NCBI GenBank assembly: GCA_016710965.1
Contig: JADJTW010000012.1
Location: 22,900-86,899 of the forward strand
Reading direction: 5' to 3'
From: Flavobacteriales bacterium
Lineage (GTDB): Bacteria; Bacteroidota; Bacteroidia; Flavobacteriales_F; PHOS-HE28
DNA: 64,000 nucleotides
Shown in pieces: positions 37,749 to 46,395 of this stretch. The stretch's first letter is position 1. The number at the start of each line of letters is the position of its first letter. A program made the position numbers and the translations under genes. Under the pieces are notes generated by a model. That model had not been told where the DNA came from, searched no databases, and saw nothing but the letters and a program-made list of their open reading frames with translations.

Positions 37749-38183
37749 TCACGGCTGCTTGGCTTCGTGGTCCCGCAATGCGGCGGCTTTGTAGTTCAAG
37801 TAGGCCACGCGGTCCGGTTCGGACAGGTTGCTGAGCACCACCTGCTCGAATTCATCGCGGCCCAACAGGACGATACCCTTGCCGAGGAGGGGATCGAACA
37901 CCCGCACCCTTTCGCCTACGCGGCGAATGGCATCATGCTGGTGAAGATCGATGATAGCGATCTCTTCTTCGCTGGCGGGGCGAAGGGCGTCCTCCTCGAT
38001 TACCAGGAACGAAGAAGAGTAGAAGAGCACCAGGCCGTTGTACTTGTAGGGGGCACGGAGTTGCATGTCTGCTATCTGCTCCTGCGAATAGCGCGCATGC
38101 ACCCGTTGCACGCCAGCCGGGCTCTGGGCCGATGCTTGCGAAACGACCAAGGCTAGCACAGCTACGACGGACTTCAAGTTCAT
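37749..38183 (-). CDS. hypothetical secreted protein
   Basis: This 144 aa protein starts at ATG 38183 (MNLKSVVAVLALVVSQASAQS) with a clear signal peptide. The mature part is short, charged and mostly soluble, with VLFYSSSFLVIEED and LGRDEFEQVVLSNL. I do not recognise a family. Its stop overlaps an in-frame GTG of the CUB protein gene (GTGA), which suggests co-expression. Confidence 0.7.
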   Translation of the reverse strand: MNLKSVVAVLALVVSQASAQSPAGVQRVHARYSQEQIADMQLRAPYKYNGLVLFYSSSFLVIEEDALRPASEEEIAIIDLHQHDAIRRVGERVRVFDPLLGKGIVLLGRDEFEQVVLSNLSEPDRVAYLNYKAAALRDHEAKQP

Positions 38184-38268
38184 GACGATCAGCAAGGTAG
38201 GAGAATCGATGAGGGGCCTGCAAGTGCTAGACGAGGGTCGGCCTGTGGAGGTTGTGCGGCTCCCGGCC

Positions 38269-39624
38269 ATGGTGGCCATCTTTACCGCCATGCCAGCCCA
38301 GCTCCGCTCGGTCCTGTTCTTCCTGGTGGTTCTGGCCCTATGCAGTTGGCACCTCGATGCGGGTCGCAATGACAATACCATCAGCCGTGCCGCCATGGTG
38401 GCCGCCTTAGTGGAGCATGGCTCCCTCTGCATAGACCCTTATCATGAACTGACCAAGGACAAAGCCCTCGTGGACGGGCACTACTACAGCGAGAAGGCGC
38501 CGCTACCAGCCCTTTTGGTCGCCCCTTTCTGGTTCGCGGCCCATCGGATTGGTTGGGTGCAGCCCGGTGAACATGGCCTGCTTACCGACGGACTGCTGCG
38601 ACTGGGCGGTTTCCTCTGCGGCAGTCTTCCGCTTTCGTTGATCATCCTGCTCACCTGGCGCCGGCTCCGGACGCTGGCCTCCCCTATCCCATCCACCTGG
38701 CTGGCTGCTCTCCCGTTCATCGGCTCCTTCCTATTCGTGTACAGCGGCAGTTTCCACGGCCATCTTCTAGCTGCGCTCCTTCTCCTCCTCGCTTGGCGTT
38801 TGCGTGCGCTTGGGTCCTTCCTGCCCAGCGGCTTCCTCGCAGGTGCTGCGGTCCTCTGCGAATACAGCCTGTTCGTATTTCCGCTCGTCTGGTTGGTGCA
38901 GGATGCACTGCGAATGAGGTGGAGGGCCGTTGGGGCTCAGGTATTCGGAGGGCTACCTGCGTTCTTGCTGGTGGGCTTCATGAATTTGATGGTGACGGGC
39001 CATCCGCTCGAACTGCCCTACGCCGATGTCGCGGAGCATGTGGATCGCAGCGGCGGAGCATTCGGGCTCGGAGCGCCGTCGATCGCAGGACTGTACGGGT
39101 TGCTGTTCGGCGGCTTTCGGGGCCTGTTCACGCATGCCCCGGTCGCCATCCTTTGCGCGTTCGTCGCAATCGCGTGGATGCGGCGCTGCGGTTGGCGATC
39201 CACCTTGCTGCATCCCTTGGTGATCCCATCTCTATTACTGGTGCTGATGATAGCAGGCCACAGCATGTGGTGGGGCGGTTGGGCCTTCGGGCCTCGCCAC
39301 CTGACAAGCGTTGCAGTGCTGCTGCTGGCTGCAACCCTGCCCCGACTGCCCGATCGCCCGTGGGTCGATGGAGCTCTGGTGTGGATGGGTGCATGGGGGC
39401 TGGTCGTCGCCATTGCTGCAAAGTGTACCACATGGTATTCGCTTCCGACGGAAATTGAACACCCCTTCAGGGACATGATACTTCCACGGATACTTCACGG
39501 CTTGTTCACCAATTCCCAGTGGCCGGTGGATGCAGGCTTTTCGCCAATAATGGGAAGCATGCTCTTTCTCCTCGCGTTCGGTCTATCCATGCGTTTCCTT
39601 CGAACCCTTGAAACGAAGATCTGA
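38269..39624 (+). CDS. polytopic membrane protein (glycosyltransferase-39-like)
   Basis: About 451 aa with 10-12 transmembrane helices. After TM1 there is a large loop with the motif RNDNTISRAAMVAALVEHG and the conserved-looking HYYSEKAPLPALLVAPF, which is reminiscent of the first periplasmic loop of lipid-linked-sugar glycosyltransferases (GT39/ArnT-like), where acidic residues bind the metal and sugar. Assignment to that fold is inference. ATG 38269 is chosen; ATG 38290 is equally possible. The stop overlaps the rsmE start (TGATG). Confidence 0.68.
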   Translation: MVAIFTAMPAQLRSVLFFLVVLALCSWHLDAGRNDNTISRAAMVAALVEHGSLCIDPYHELTKDKALVDGHYYSEKAPLPALLVAPFWFAAHRIGWVQPGEHGLLTDGLLRLGGFLCGSLPLSLIILLTWRRLRTLASPIPSTWLAALPFIGSFLFVYSGSFHGHLLAALLLLLAWRLRALGSFLPSGFLAGAAVLCEYSLFVFPLVWLVQDALRMRWRAVGAQVFGGLPAFLLVGFMNLMVTGHPLELPYADVAEHVDRSGGAFGLGAPSIAGLYGLLFGGFRGLFTHAPVAILCAFVAIAWMRRCGWRSTLLHPLVIPSLLLVLMIAGHSMWWGGWAFGPRHLTSVAVLLLAATLPRLPDRPWVDGALVWMGAWGLVVAIAAKCTTWYSLPTEIEHPFRDMILPRILHGLFTNSQWPVDAGFSPIMGSMLFLLAFGLSMRFLRTLETKI

Positions 39625-40325
39625 TGCATCTCTTCTATTGCCCTGCGCTCGAAGGAGAATTCGTCGAGCTGCCTGAGGAGGAGGCTCACCATGCCCTATC
39701 CGTCCTGCGGATGAAGAGAGGCGATCGCATCGGCTTGCTGAACGGGAGGGGTCTTCGGGCTGAAGCGGAACTGCTGGAAGTGAACAAGCGGGCTTGCCGC
39801 GCGCACATACTCACGCGCCAGCCATTCGAGCAGGAGCGCCAGGCTCGGATCCACATCGCAGTTGCGCCCACCAAGCAGATGGAGCGCCTCGAGTGGTTCG
39901 TGGAAAAGGCCGTGGAACTGGGCGTGGACAGGATCACGCCATTGCTTACCAAGCGCACCGAACGGACCGCGCTCCGCATCGATCGCCTGCAGCGCGTTGC
40001 CATAGCCGCCATGAAGCAGAGCCAGCGCACCTGGCTTCCCGTCATCGATGAACTCGTATCGACCGATGCGCTGCTCGCGCAGGATCTTCCAATGCACCGC
40101 TATTTCGGCTGGTGCGAGGGCGAGCATGTTTCGCTGATGCATGCGTATGACCCCTCCTACGATGCGATCGCTGTGATCGGACCCGAAGGCGACTTCGACC
40201 CGCAGGAGGCCACCGACCTTCGCGTGAAGGGCTTCACTGCGGTAAGCCTCGGCCATGCACGCTTGCGCACCGAAACCGCCGCGCTTGCCGCATGCGCGTG
40301 GATGAGCCTCGCGCAACAGCGGTAG
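39624..40325 (+). CDS. rsmE: 16S rRNA (uracil-1498-N3)-methyltransferase
   Basis: This 233 aa SPOUT-fold enzyme methylates N3 of U1498 in 16S rRNA. Visible features are the N-terminal PUA-like barrel (EEAHHALSVLRMKRGDRI), the conserved KQMERLEWFVEKAVELGVDRITPL and TKRTER, and the knotted SAM site AVIGPEGDFDPQEA with SLGHARLRTETAALAA. Length and order are standard. It is translationally linked to the membrane protein before it. Confidence 0.94.
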   Translation: MHLFYCPALEGEFVELPEEEAHHALSVLRMKRGDRIGLLNGRGLRAEAELLEVNKRACRAHILTRQPFEQERQARIHIAVAPTKQMERLEWFVEKAVELGVDRITPLLTKRTERTALRIDRLQRVAIAAMKQSQRTWLPVIDELVSTDALLAQDLPMHRYFGWCEGEHVSLMHAYDPSYDAIAVIGPEGDFDPQEATDLRVKGFTAVSLGHARLRTETAALAACAWMSLAQQR

Positions 40326-40334
40326 CTTTCGCCC

Positions 40335-41000
40335 ATGTTCCGACTGTTCAAGTCCCTGTTGGTCCTTCTTGCGCCTCTTACGCTCTCCGCACAGGGCAGC
40401 TACCAGTTGGCGGTGCTCAAGTACAACGGAGGCGGTGATTGGTACGGGAATCCCACCAGCCTGCCCAACCTGGTGAGCTTCTGCAATCGGCAGTTGGGCA
40501 TGAGCATCAGCGCCGATGTGCCCCATGTAGAGGTGGGCAGCCCTGATCTCTTCACCTATCCACTGGTGCATATGACCGGTCATGGGAACGTGGTCTTTAG
40601 CATGCAGGAAGCCGAGAACCTGCGCACCTACCTCGTGGCTGGTGGATTCCTGCATATCAGCGACAACTACGGCATGGACCAGTTCATCAGGCCCATGATG
40701 AAGCGGGTATTCCCCGAACTGGAACTCGTTGAACTGCCGTTCGCGCATTCCATCTATCACCAGAAGTTCGATTTCGCACAGGGCCTGCCCAAGATCCATG
40801 AGCACGACGATAAGCCGCCGCGTGGCTACGGCCTCATCTGGGAGGGCCGCCTGGTCTGCTTCTACGACTATGAGTGCGACCTGGGCGATGGCTGGGAGGA
40901 TGCCGAAGTGCATGGTGATAGCGAAGCCACGCGCACCAAGGCGCTGCAGATGGGCGCCAACATCGTTCGGTACGCGTTCGCTGGGGCGGGCGCCGAGTGA
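40335..41000 (+). CDS. DUF4159 domain-containing secreted protein
   Basis: This 221 aa protein has a signal peptide (cut near LSAQG). The family pattern is KYNGGGDWYGNPTSLPNLVS, followed by YPLVHMTGHGNVVFS, a GGFLHISDNYGMD turn and a cytochrome-like but haem-free HDDKPPRGYG region. DUF4159 proteins fold like a type 1 glutamine-amidotransferase/flavodoxin layer and are often found near MoxR/DUF58 systems; the nearest DUF58 gene here is 17 kb away. A TAGCTTTC box sits 12 bases before the ATG. Confidence 0.85.
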   Translation: MFRLFKSLLVLLAPLTLSAQGSYQLAVLKYNGGGDWYGNPTSLPNLVSFCNRQLGMSISADVPHVEVGSPDLFTYPLVHMTGHGNVVFSMQEAENLRTYLVAGGFLHISDNYGMDQFIRPMMKRVFPELELVELPFAHSIYHQKFDFAQGLPKIHEHDDKPPRGYGLIWEGRLVCFYDYECDLGDGWEDAEVHGDSEATRTKALQMGANIVRYAFAGAGAE

Positions 41001-41528
41001 TCCCTCCTAACCTTCGAGGGCGTTGCTCCTGCCACGCCGGACACGTCCGTTCCTGCCGGGATTCGACCGCTTCCGAAGCGGGAATGCTAAATCTCTGTTA
41101 ATTCAACGGAGCCCGGCCAACCTTCGGAATGCCGCACCGTCATTGGGTTGTAGAATCCTCTTACCCATGACCTCCTTCCTCCGTCGCACCCGCCCATCGC
41201 CCTCGTCGTCGGCTTGTTCGCCATGTTGTTGGCCTTCGCCCTCATCGCGTTCAAGAACCCGATGTAGACCGGATCGCGTCGACGAACACGGCGCCGTCCT
41301 CCTGGCCTTCGATGCCTGCGGGCAGGCCCTGCTTCTTCACCTCTTTCGCTTTTTCATCCTGCCGCGTCACGATGAGATCATCGAGCGTGCAGCTGTTATC
41401 CTGGCCCAAGACCACGCTCAGGACATATCAGGTTGATCCCGGGCCTGCCTGCCTCCGCTGCATGATGTTCGTCAGGTTGTGCGCCTCCCTCCCGATCTAG
41501 CATTGCCGAAACAGGACCCGCCCCGCAG
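41001..41528. other. 528-base region with probable gene remnants
   Basis: No intact gene is visible. On the plus strand, 41167-41266 could encode a tiny membrane protein (start MTSFLRR, then IALVVGLFAMLLAFALIAF and KNPM) only if one base is removed. On the minus strand, about 41270-41430 encodes protein-like sequence (DNSCTLDDLIVTRQDEKAKE, GLPAGIEGQEDGAVFVDAIR) without a start codon. Both could be debris of older genes. Confidence 0.4.
41477..41505 (+). promoter_or_regulatory. possible promoter of the TerB-like gene
   Basis: TTG (41477-41479), 18 bases, TAGCATTG (41498-41505) is a near match to the Bacteroidota promoter, 24 bases before ATG 41529. Confidence 0.45.
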
Positions 41529-41930
41529 ATGAACTACGAGCAGCTCTACACCGATCTCGGCTATCTCTTCTACAGCATCGCCGCCAATGACGGCAAGGTG
41601 AGTCCCGCTGAACGAGCCGAGCTGATCCGCATCGTGCAGGAGCAATGGCTGCCGCTGGAAGGCAGCCGCGATGAGCTAGGCACCGATGAGGCGCACTACA
41701 TCGATATCGCCTTCGAGCATGCAACCAACGAGCACATGGCCCCCGACGAGGCATTCGCGCGGTTCGAGGAGCATGTGCGCAAATTCCCCGGCGAATTCGA
41801 CGTAGGCTTGAGGAGAATGATCCGGAGCACGGCCCTGGCTGTGGCGAGCGCAACAGCAGCACGCAATAAATCCGAGCTGCGGCGGCTGGTGCAACTGGAC
41901 CTGTTGTTCGCGAAGAATCCGTTGCCCTGA
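41529..41930 (+). CDS. TerB-like helical protein
   Basis: This 133 aa all-helical soluble protein starts MNYEQLYTDLGYLFYSIAANDGKVSPAERAEL. Its AANDGKVSPAE turn matches the metal-binding start of TerB/tellurite-resistance-like domains (D-G-x-V-x-x-x-E). The rest is four or five amphipathic helices. The exact role is unknown; TerB-like domains occur in stress and membrane-sensing proteins. A shared terminator separates it from hsp20. Confidence 0.65.
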   Translation: MNYEQLYTDLGYLFYSIAANDGKVSPAERAELIRIVQEQWLPLEGSRDELGTDEAHYIDIAFEHATNEHMAPDEAFARFEEHVRKFPGEFDVGLRRMIRSTALAVASATAARNKSELRRLVQLDLLFAKNPLP

Positions 41931-41968
41931 AGGGTTGGCCCGACAGGATCCGCGCGCTAGAACGCCAA

Positions 41969-41990
41969 GCGGGGCGCACACGCGCCCCGC
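41969..41990. terminator. bidirectional terminator hairpin
   Basis: GCGGGGCGC / GCGCCCCGC with loop ACAC lies between the convergent TerB-like and hsp20 genes. Confidence 0.65.
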
Positions 41991-42014
41991 TGTCACCATC
42001 ACCATGCAGGCCGA

Positions 42015-42452
42015 TCAAGCGATGCGGACCTCTCGACCGCTCGGCTTGGGCGTCGCCTTCGTCTTCGGGATGGAGAGCTTCAGCACGCCCGCATCGTAGC
42101 CAGCAGTCACCTTATCACCATCGGCGTTCTGCGGCAGCTGGAATGAGCGGGTGAAGCTGTTGTACTTGAACTCACGGCGTGAATACCCGCCCTTCTCCTC
42201 CTCTCTTTCGCTCTTCTGCTCTGAAGAGATGGTAAGCACATCGTTCTCCATGGTCACCTTCAGGTCCTCCTTCTTGTAGCCCGGTACGGCCAGTTCCAGA
42301 TCGAAGGAGTGCGTATTGTCCTTGATGTTCACTGCCGGGAGAACCTCTGTGTCCCGGAAGAAGGGACGTTCGAGCAGCCGTGATGGCAGGGTGAAGGCAT
42401 CATCATCGAAGAACGATGGGAACAATGTGCGGGGGGCGAGCAACTTGGTCAT
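42015..42452 (-). CDS. small heat-shock protein, Hsp20/alpha-crystallin family
   Basis: This 145 aa ATP-independent holdase has an alpha-crystallin domain from about residue 40 (PAVNIKDNTHSFDLELAVPG) to DAGVLKLSIPK, including the conserved GVL motif, and a C-terminal tail. In place of the usual I-x-I anchor the tail ends GREVRIA. Length is normal. It is monocistronic, and I see no CIRCE or other heat-shock element upstream. Confidence 0.92.
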   Translation of the reverse strand: MTKLLAPRTLFPSFFDDDAFTLPSRLLERPFFRDTEVLPAVNIKDNTHSFDLELAVPGYKKEDLKVTMENDVLTISSEQKSEREEEKGGYSRREFKYNSFTRSFQLPQNADGDKVTAGYDAGVLKLSIPKTKATPKPSGREVRIA

Positions 42453-42648
42453 GATAGAAGGCTTTTGTTCGTGCCTGGGCCAAAGGAATCAACAGCATGC
42501 GGGCACGTCACTGATCCCCATCAACCGGATCCGATGATGATTGTCAAGGCAGGGCGAAATGACTGATGGCAGCCGCTTGCCCGCATGCCTGCCGGATGAA
42601 CTGATGGAAATCATGCCGCATGCAGCTCTGAAGCGCGCTCTTTGCGCC

Positions 42649-45027
42649 ATGAGCGGGTCGACCCTGACCAAGGTCAACTGTTTCCACTGCGGGGATGCTT
42701 GCGCTGAAGAACACCGCATGCACGACGGCAAGGACTTCTGCTGCCAGGGCTGCGAGGTGGTATACGACCTGCTGAACGAGAGCGGGCTTTGCGACTACTA
42801 CGCACTGGAACGACAGCCCGGTGTGAAGCAACGAGCCAGCGTGGATGAGCAGCGCGCCGAGCTCTTCGACCTGCCGGAGGTTCGCGAGCGCATCGTGGAA
42901 TTCACTGAGGCCGGGATCACGCGCGTTCGTTTCCATGTGCCGCAGATGCACTGCAGCTCATGCATCTGGCTGCTGGAGAACCTGGCACGCTTGCAACCGG
43001 GGATCATCCGTTCGCGGGTCTCGTTCGCTGACAAGGAGCTGGTTGTCACCTATCGGGACGAGAAGCTCGCGCTCGGCGATCTCGTGCGACTGCTACGACG
43101 GATCGGCTACGGCCCACAGTTGACCAGCGCGACGCGCAAGAGCGATGATAGTCGTGTACCACGAATGGTCTATATCCGCCTCGGCGTCGCAGGCTTCATC
43201 TTCGGCAACACCATGATGTTCAGCTTCCCCGAATACCTGGGAGCTGATACGGAAGCCGGATTGAAGACCGGCTTCCAGTGGCTTACCATCCTCTTCTCCT
43301 TCCCGGTCGTGTTCTTCCTAAGCACCGACTTCTTCCGCAGCGCGTGGGCTGGCATACGCAGTCGGCAGATCAACATCGATCAGCCCATCGCACTGGGGAT
43401 CGTGGCGCTATGGACACGCAGCTTGTGGGAAGTGCTGGCTGGCATTGGCCCAGGCTACTTCGATTCACTGGCTGGATTGCTCTTCTTCCTGCTCATCGGA
43501 CGATGGTACCAAGCGTACACCTACCGTGCGTTGCGCTTCGATCGCGCGCTGGAGGATTTCCTCCCGCTGGTAGTGCTGCGCCGGACAGACAACGGCGAGG
43601 AGGCCGCGCGCGTGGCCGATCTGCGCACCGGTGATCGCATCATCATACGCGACCAGGAACTCGTGCCAGTCGATGCCGTACTGCGCGAGGGCACAGCGTA
43701 TATCGACAACAGCTTCATCACCGGCGAGCCGTTGCCGGTACGTAAGCTTCAAGGCGAGACCATCAAGGCAGGAGGGAGGCAGCGCGGAGCGGCCATCGAA
43801 CTGGATGTGATACGCACCTTCAGTGAGAGCCGCCTGAAGAAGCTCTGGGCAGAGCAGGCGACCGGGCATGAGAGGCCGGCCATGCCGCGCATGATCGATC
43901 AAGTGGCCCGCCGGTTCACCGTGGCGGTGCTGCTCATCTCGGTGGGCGCAACCTTGTACTGGTGGGGCAAGGACAGCAGCATGGTATGGCCGGTGGTCAC
44001 GGCCGTGCTCATAGTGGCCTGCCCTTGCGCGCTGGCCTTGAGCATGCCTTTCGCCTACGGCCACACCATCAGGCTCCTTGGCAAGCAAGGGCTCTTCTTG
44101 CGCGATGCCGAAGTGGTGGAGCGCATGGCGCATGTCGACACCGTGATCTTCGACAAGACCGGGACGCTCACTGCGCGTGAAGCGCACGAGGTCACTTGGA
44201 ACGGTCCGGCGCTGAGCGTCCCGGACCGCTCGCTCGTGCGGTCGGTGGCGCGCAACAGCACGCACCCGTTGAGCGCCGTGCTCGTGCAGGAATTGAAGGT
44301 GAAGCCAACCGACGCCATCGAAGTCGAGGAGGTCGCCGGGCAGGGCATCATTGGAACCGTTGGAGGCATGGCGGTGCGGATCGGATCGGCAGCGTTCTGC
44401 GGCGCCGATGAAGCAACTCGGATCAGCGGGGACGCGCACGTGCATATCACCATCGGCGGCGTGCATCGCGGTCATTTCACCGTACGCAAGCGCGCACGCC
44501 ACGGTGTCGCCGATGCCATGGCCCAGCTCGGCCGCTCTATGCGCACAGGCTTGCTCACCGGCGATGCGCAAGTGGATGCGGAGCTGCGAGAAGCGTTCGA
44601 GGGAGGGATCGTACGCACGCACTGCTCGCCGGTGGACAAGGCCAACGCCGTGCGCGAGCAACAAGCACTGGGGCATCGCGTGCTCATGGTAGGCGATGGC
44701 CTGAACGATGCCGGTGCTCTTGCGCAGAGCGATGTGGGCATAACGGTTACCGAGACCAGCGCCGCGCTGACCCCTGCCAGCGATGCCATACTGGATGCAA
44801 CAGCGTTGGCGCATCTCCCCCACTTCCTCCGCATGGCACGCCGTGCCCGCCGCATCGTTGTGGGCAGCCTGCTCATCTCCTTGTGCTACAACATCACCGG
44901 CATGTCATTCGCCGTCAGCGGCCAACTCACTCCGCTCATCGCCGCCATCCTCATGCCGCTGAGCTCGGTATCGGTGGTGGCTTTCGTGACGCTGGCGGTG
45001 ACCGTGAGCGCACGCCGGAACAAATGA
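42649..45027 (+). CDS. ccoI: CcoI/FixI-type copper-translocating P-type ATPase
   Basis: This 792 aa P1B ATPase exports copper for cbb3-type oxidase or other cuproenzymes. The N-terminal Cys cluster domain (CFHCGDAC...DFCCQGCEVVYDLL) is followed by an HMA domain with MHCSSCIW, membrane helices, actuator TGEP, the CPC metal site IVACPCALALSMPF, phosphorylation DKTGTLT and hinge MVGDGLNDAGAL. ATG 42649 is chosen, placing CFHCGD near the start as in the family; the frame runs upstream to 42541. No ccoNOP genes lie in the window. The neighbourhood of copper enzymes (nosZ, multicopper oxidase) fits a wider copper-supply role. Its stop overlaps the next start (ATGA). Confidence 0.9.
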   Translation: MSGSTLTKVNCFHCGDACAEEHRMHDGKDFCCQGCEVVYDLLNESGLCDYYALERQPGVKQRASVDEQRAELFDLPEVRERIVEFTEAGITRVRFHVPQMHCSSCIWLLENLARLQPGIIRSRVSFADKELVVTYRDEKLALGDLVRLLRRIGYGPQLTSATRKSDDSRVPRMVYIRLGVAGFIFGNTMMFSFPEYLGADTEAGLKTGFQWLTILFSFPVVFFLSTDFFRSAWAGIRSRQINIDQPIALGIVALWTRSLWEVLAGIGPGYFDSLAGLLFFLLIGRWYQAYTYRALRFDRALEDFLPLVVLRRTDNGEEAARVADLRTGDRIIIRDQELVPVDAVLREGTAYIDNSFITGEPLPVRKLQGETIKAGGRQRGAAIELDVIRTFSESRLKKLWAEQATGHERPAMPRMIDQVARRFTVAVLLISVGATLYWWGKDSSMVWPVVTAVLIVACPCALALSMPFAYGHTIRLLGKQGLFLRDAEVVERMAHVDTVIFDKTGTLTAREAHEVTWNGPALSVPDRSLVRSVARNSTHPLSAVLVQELKVKPTDAIEVEEVAGQGIIGTVGGMAVRIGSAAFCGADEATRISGDAHVHITIGGVHRGHFTVRKRARHGVADAMAQLGRSMRTGLLTGDAQVDAELREAFEGGIVRTHCSPVDKANAVREQQALGHRVLMVGDGLNDAGALAQSDVGITVTETSAALTPASDAILDATALAHLPHFLRMARRARRIVVGSLLISLCYNITGMSFAVSGQLTPLIAAILMPLSSVSVVAFVTLAVTVSARRNK

Positions 45028-45458
45028 GCTCCCGCGCAACCGGGATGAAACACATGCGCGCGCTCCTGCATACGCTGCTCATCGCGTTCGGTGCAACGGC
45101 GCTTTTCAGCGGCTGCATGCTCGTGCTGCAACCGGACGGTTCGGTGTTCTCCGCACCCTTGTCCCTCCTCGATCGTACGCCCTTCGCCGATTTCTTCTGG
45201 CCAGGGCTGATCCTCGGTGGGCTCTTCGGTATCGGCAGTTTGCTCGCGAGCCTTTCCATTGCATGGGGTTGGCGCTACGGCTTCCGCTTCGCGCAGGTGA
45301 TCGGCGCCGGGCATGTGATCTGGATCCTCTTCCAGCTCTATTGGTTCCCGGAAACAAGCGTTCTTCAACCAGTGCTTGCGACAGTGGGTCTTGCGATCTT
45401 CATCGTGGCCGATCGGTGCAGGCGCTTGGCGTTGCAACCATCATCCGAACCACGATGA
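45024..45458 (+). CDS. four-helix membrane protein of unknown function
   Basis: This 144 aa protein starts at ATG 45024, overlapping the P-ATPase stop; ATG 45045 is possible. Four transmembrane helices are visible (about 15-35, 55-75, 85-108 and 115-135). Conserved-looking features are ALFSGCMLVLQPDGS and WGWRYGFRFAQVIGAGHVIWI. I do not recognise a family. Coupling on both sides (ATGA at each end) makes it part of a three-gene operon starting with ccoI. Confidence 0.65.
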   Translation: MSSRATGMKHMRALLHTLLIAFGATALFSGCMLVLQPDGSVFSAPLSLLDRTPFADFFWPGLILGGLFGIGSLLASLSIAWGWRYGFRFAQVIGAGHVIWILFQLYWFPETSVLQPVLATVGLAIFIVADRCRRLALQPSSEPR

Positions 45459-46054
45459 TCGCTCGCATCGAAGCGCTTCTCGACCGTCGTTTACAGCGAC
45501 CCGACCGCGTCCGTCGAAGTCTTCTGGATCTGTTCTGGCTCGGTCTCGCATACAGCATGGCCATCGTTCTGCTCGCTATAGGCGGTGTAGCGCCGGGCAT
45601 GGCCTCCTGGCTGGCGATACCCACTGAGGACTACTTCCGCTGGGAACCGCTCTTCACCCTTCCCGTCATCGTCCTGAGCGGCATCCTGGCCGCTGCCATG
45701 CTGCACTTGCTGGCCCGCTGGTCAGGTGGAAGAGGAAGCTTCGAGGACGTCCTGTCCCTTGTGGGGCCGATCACTTTCATCGCCACGCTCTTCACGCTGG
45801 TGCCGGACACGGTCATCGGCATCGCGCTCATCGCTGGTTGGATCGACCCGCAACAATGGATGGCGGACATCGTTCGGCCCAGCCCGACCCTGGCCGTGAT
45901 CTGGGCGTACCTGTTGCTCTACCTCGCCGCATTCCTCGCGCTCTTTCCCATTATCGGCCGCAAGGCACATGGGTTGAAGCCGCGGCCCGCGCGCTGGTGC
46001 GGATGGGCGGCCTTCGCGGTCTATCAGGCCGTGCTGCTGGTCTTCATCCGGTGA
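45455..46054 (+). CDS. Yip1-like five-helix membrane protein
   Basis: This 199 aa protein starts at ATG 45455, overlapping the previous stop. It has five hydrophobic segments after a polar N-terminus (MIARIEALLDRRLQRPDRVR). The pattern FSWL...GGRGSFEDVLSLVGPITFI resembles the centre of Yip1-domain proteins. The function is unknown. It is the third gene of the ccoI operon. Confidence 0.6.
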   Translation: MIARIEALLDRRLQRPDRVRRSLLDLFWLGLAYSMAIVLLAIGGVAPGMASWLAIPTEDYFRWEPLFTLPVIVLSGILAAAMLHLLARWSGGRGSFEDVLSLVGPITFIATLFTLVPDTVIGIALIAGWIDPQQWMADIVRPSPTLAVIWAYLLLYLAAFLALFPIIGRKAHGLKPRPARWCGWAAFAVYQAVLLVFIR

Positions 46055-46082
46055 ATGGCTCGTGGTGTCGTAGCGTTGCAGC

Positions 46083-46373
46083 ATGAGCACATGGCTCCGT
46101 GAATTGCCGGACCACCTGATCCTTACCGTGCATGTGCAGCCCGGAGCGCGGCGCACCGAAGTGGTAGGCACGCATGGCGATGCGCTGAAGATCAGGCTGG
46201 CTGCACCGGCGGTGGAAGGCAAGGCGAACGCAGCATTGATCGCATTCCTTGCCGCTGCCTTCGGTGTCCCCAAACGCGGGATCGAGATCCTGGCGGGCGA
46301 TTCGAGCCGATCCAAACGGGTCAGGGTACAGTCGCCGCGCAGACGGCCCGACCGCGAGTGGGCGCAAGGTTGA
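46083..46373 (+). CDS. DUF167 (YggU) family protein
   Basis: This small 96 aa soluble protein shows the family core LTVHVQPGARRTEV, LKIRLAAPAVEGKANAALIA and IEILAGDSSRSKRVRV. The family is widespread and of unknown biochemical role. Length is standard. It lies 28 bases after the Yip1-like gene and may be in the same transcript. Confidence 0.9.
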   Translation: MSTWLRELPDHLILTVHVQPGARRTEVVGTHGDALKIRLAAPAVEGKANAALIAFLAAAFGVPKRGIEILAGDSSRSKRVRVQSPRRRPDREWAQG

Positions 46374-46395
46374 TCCGGCGCGATCTCACCAGCGC

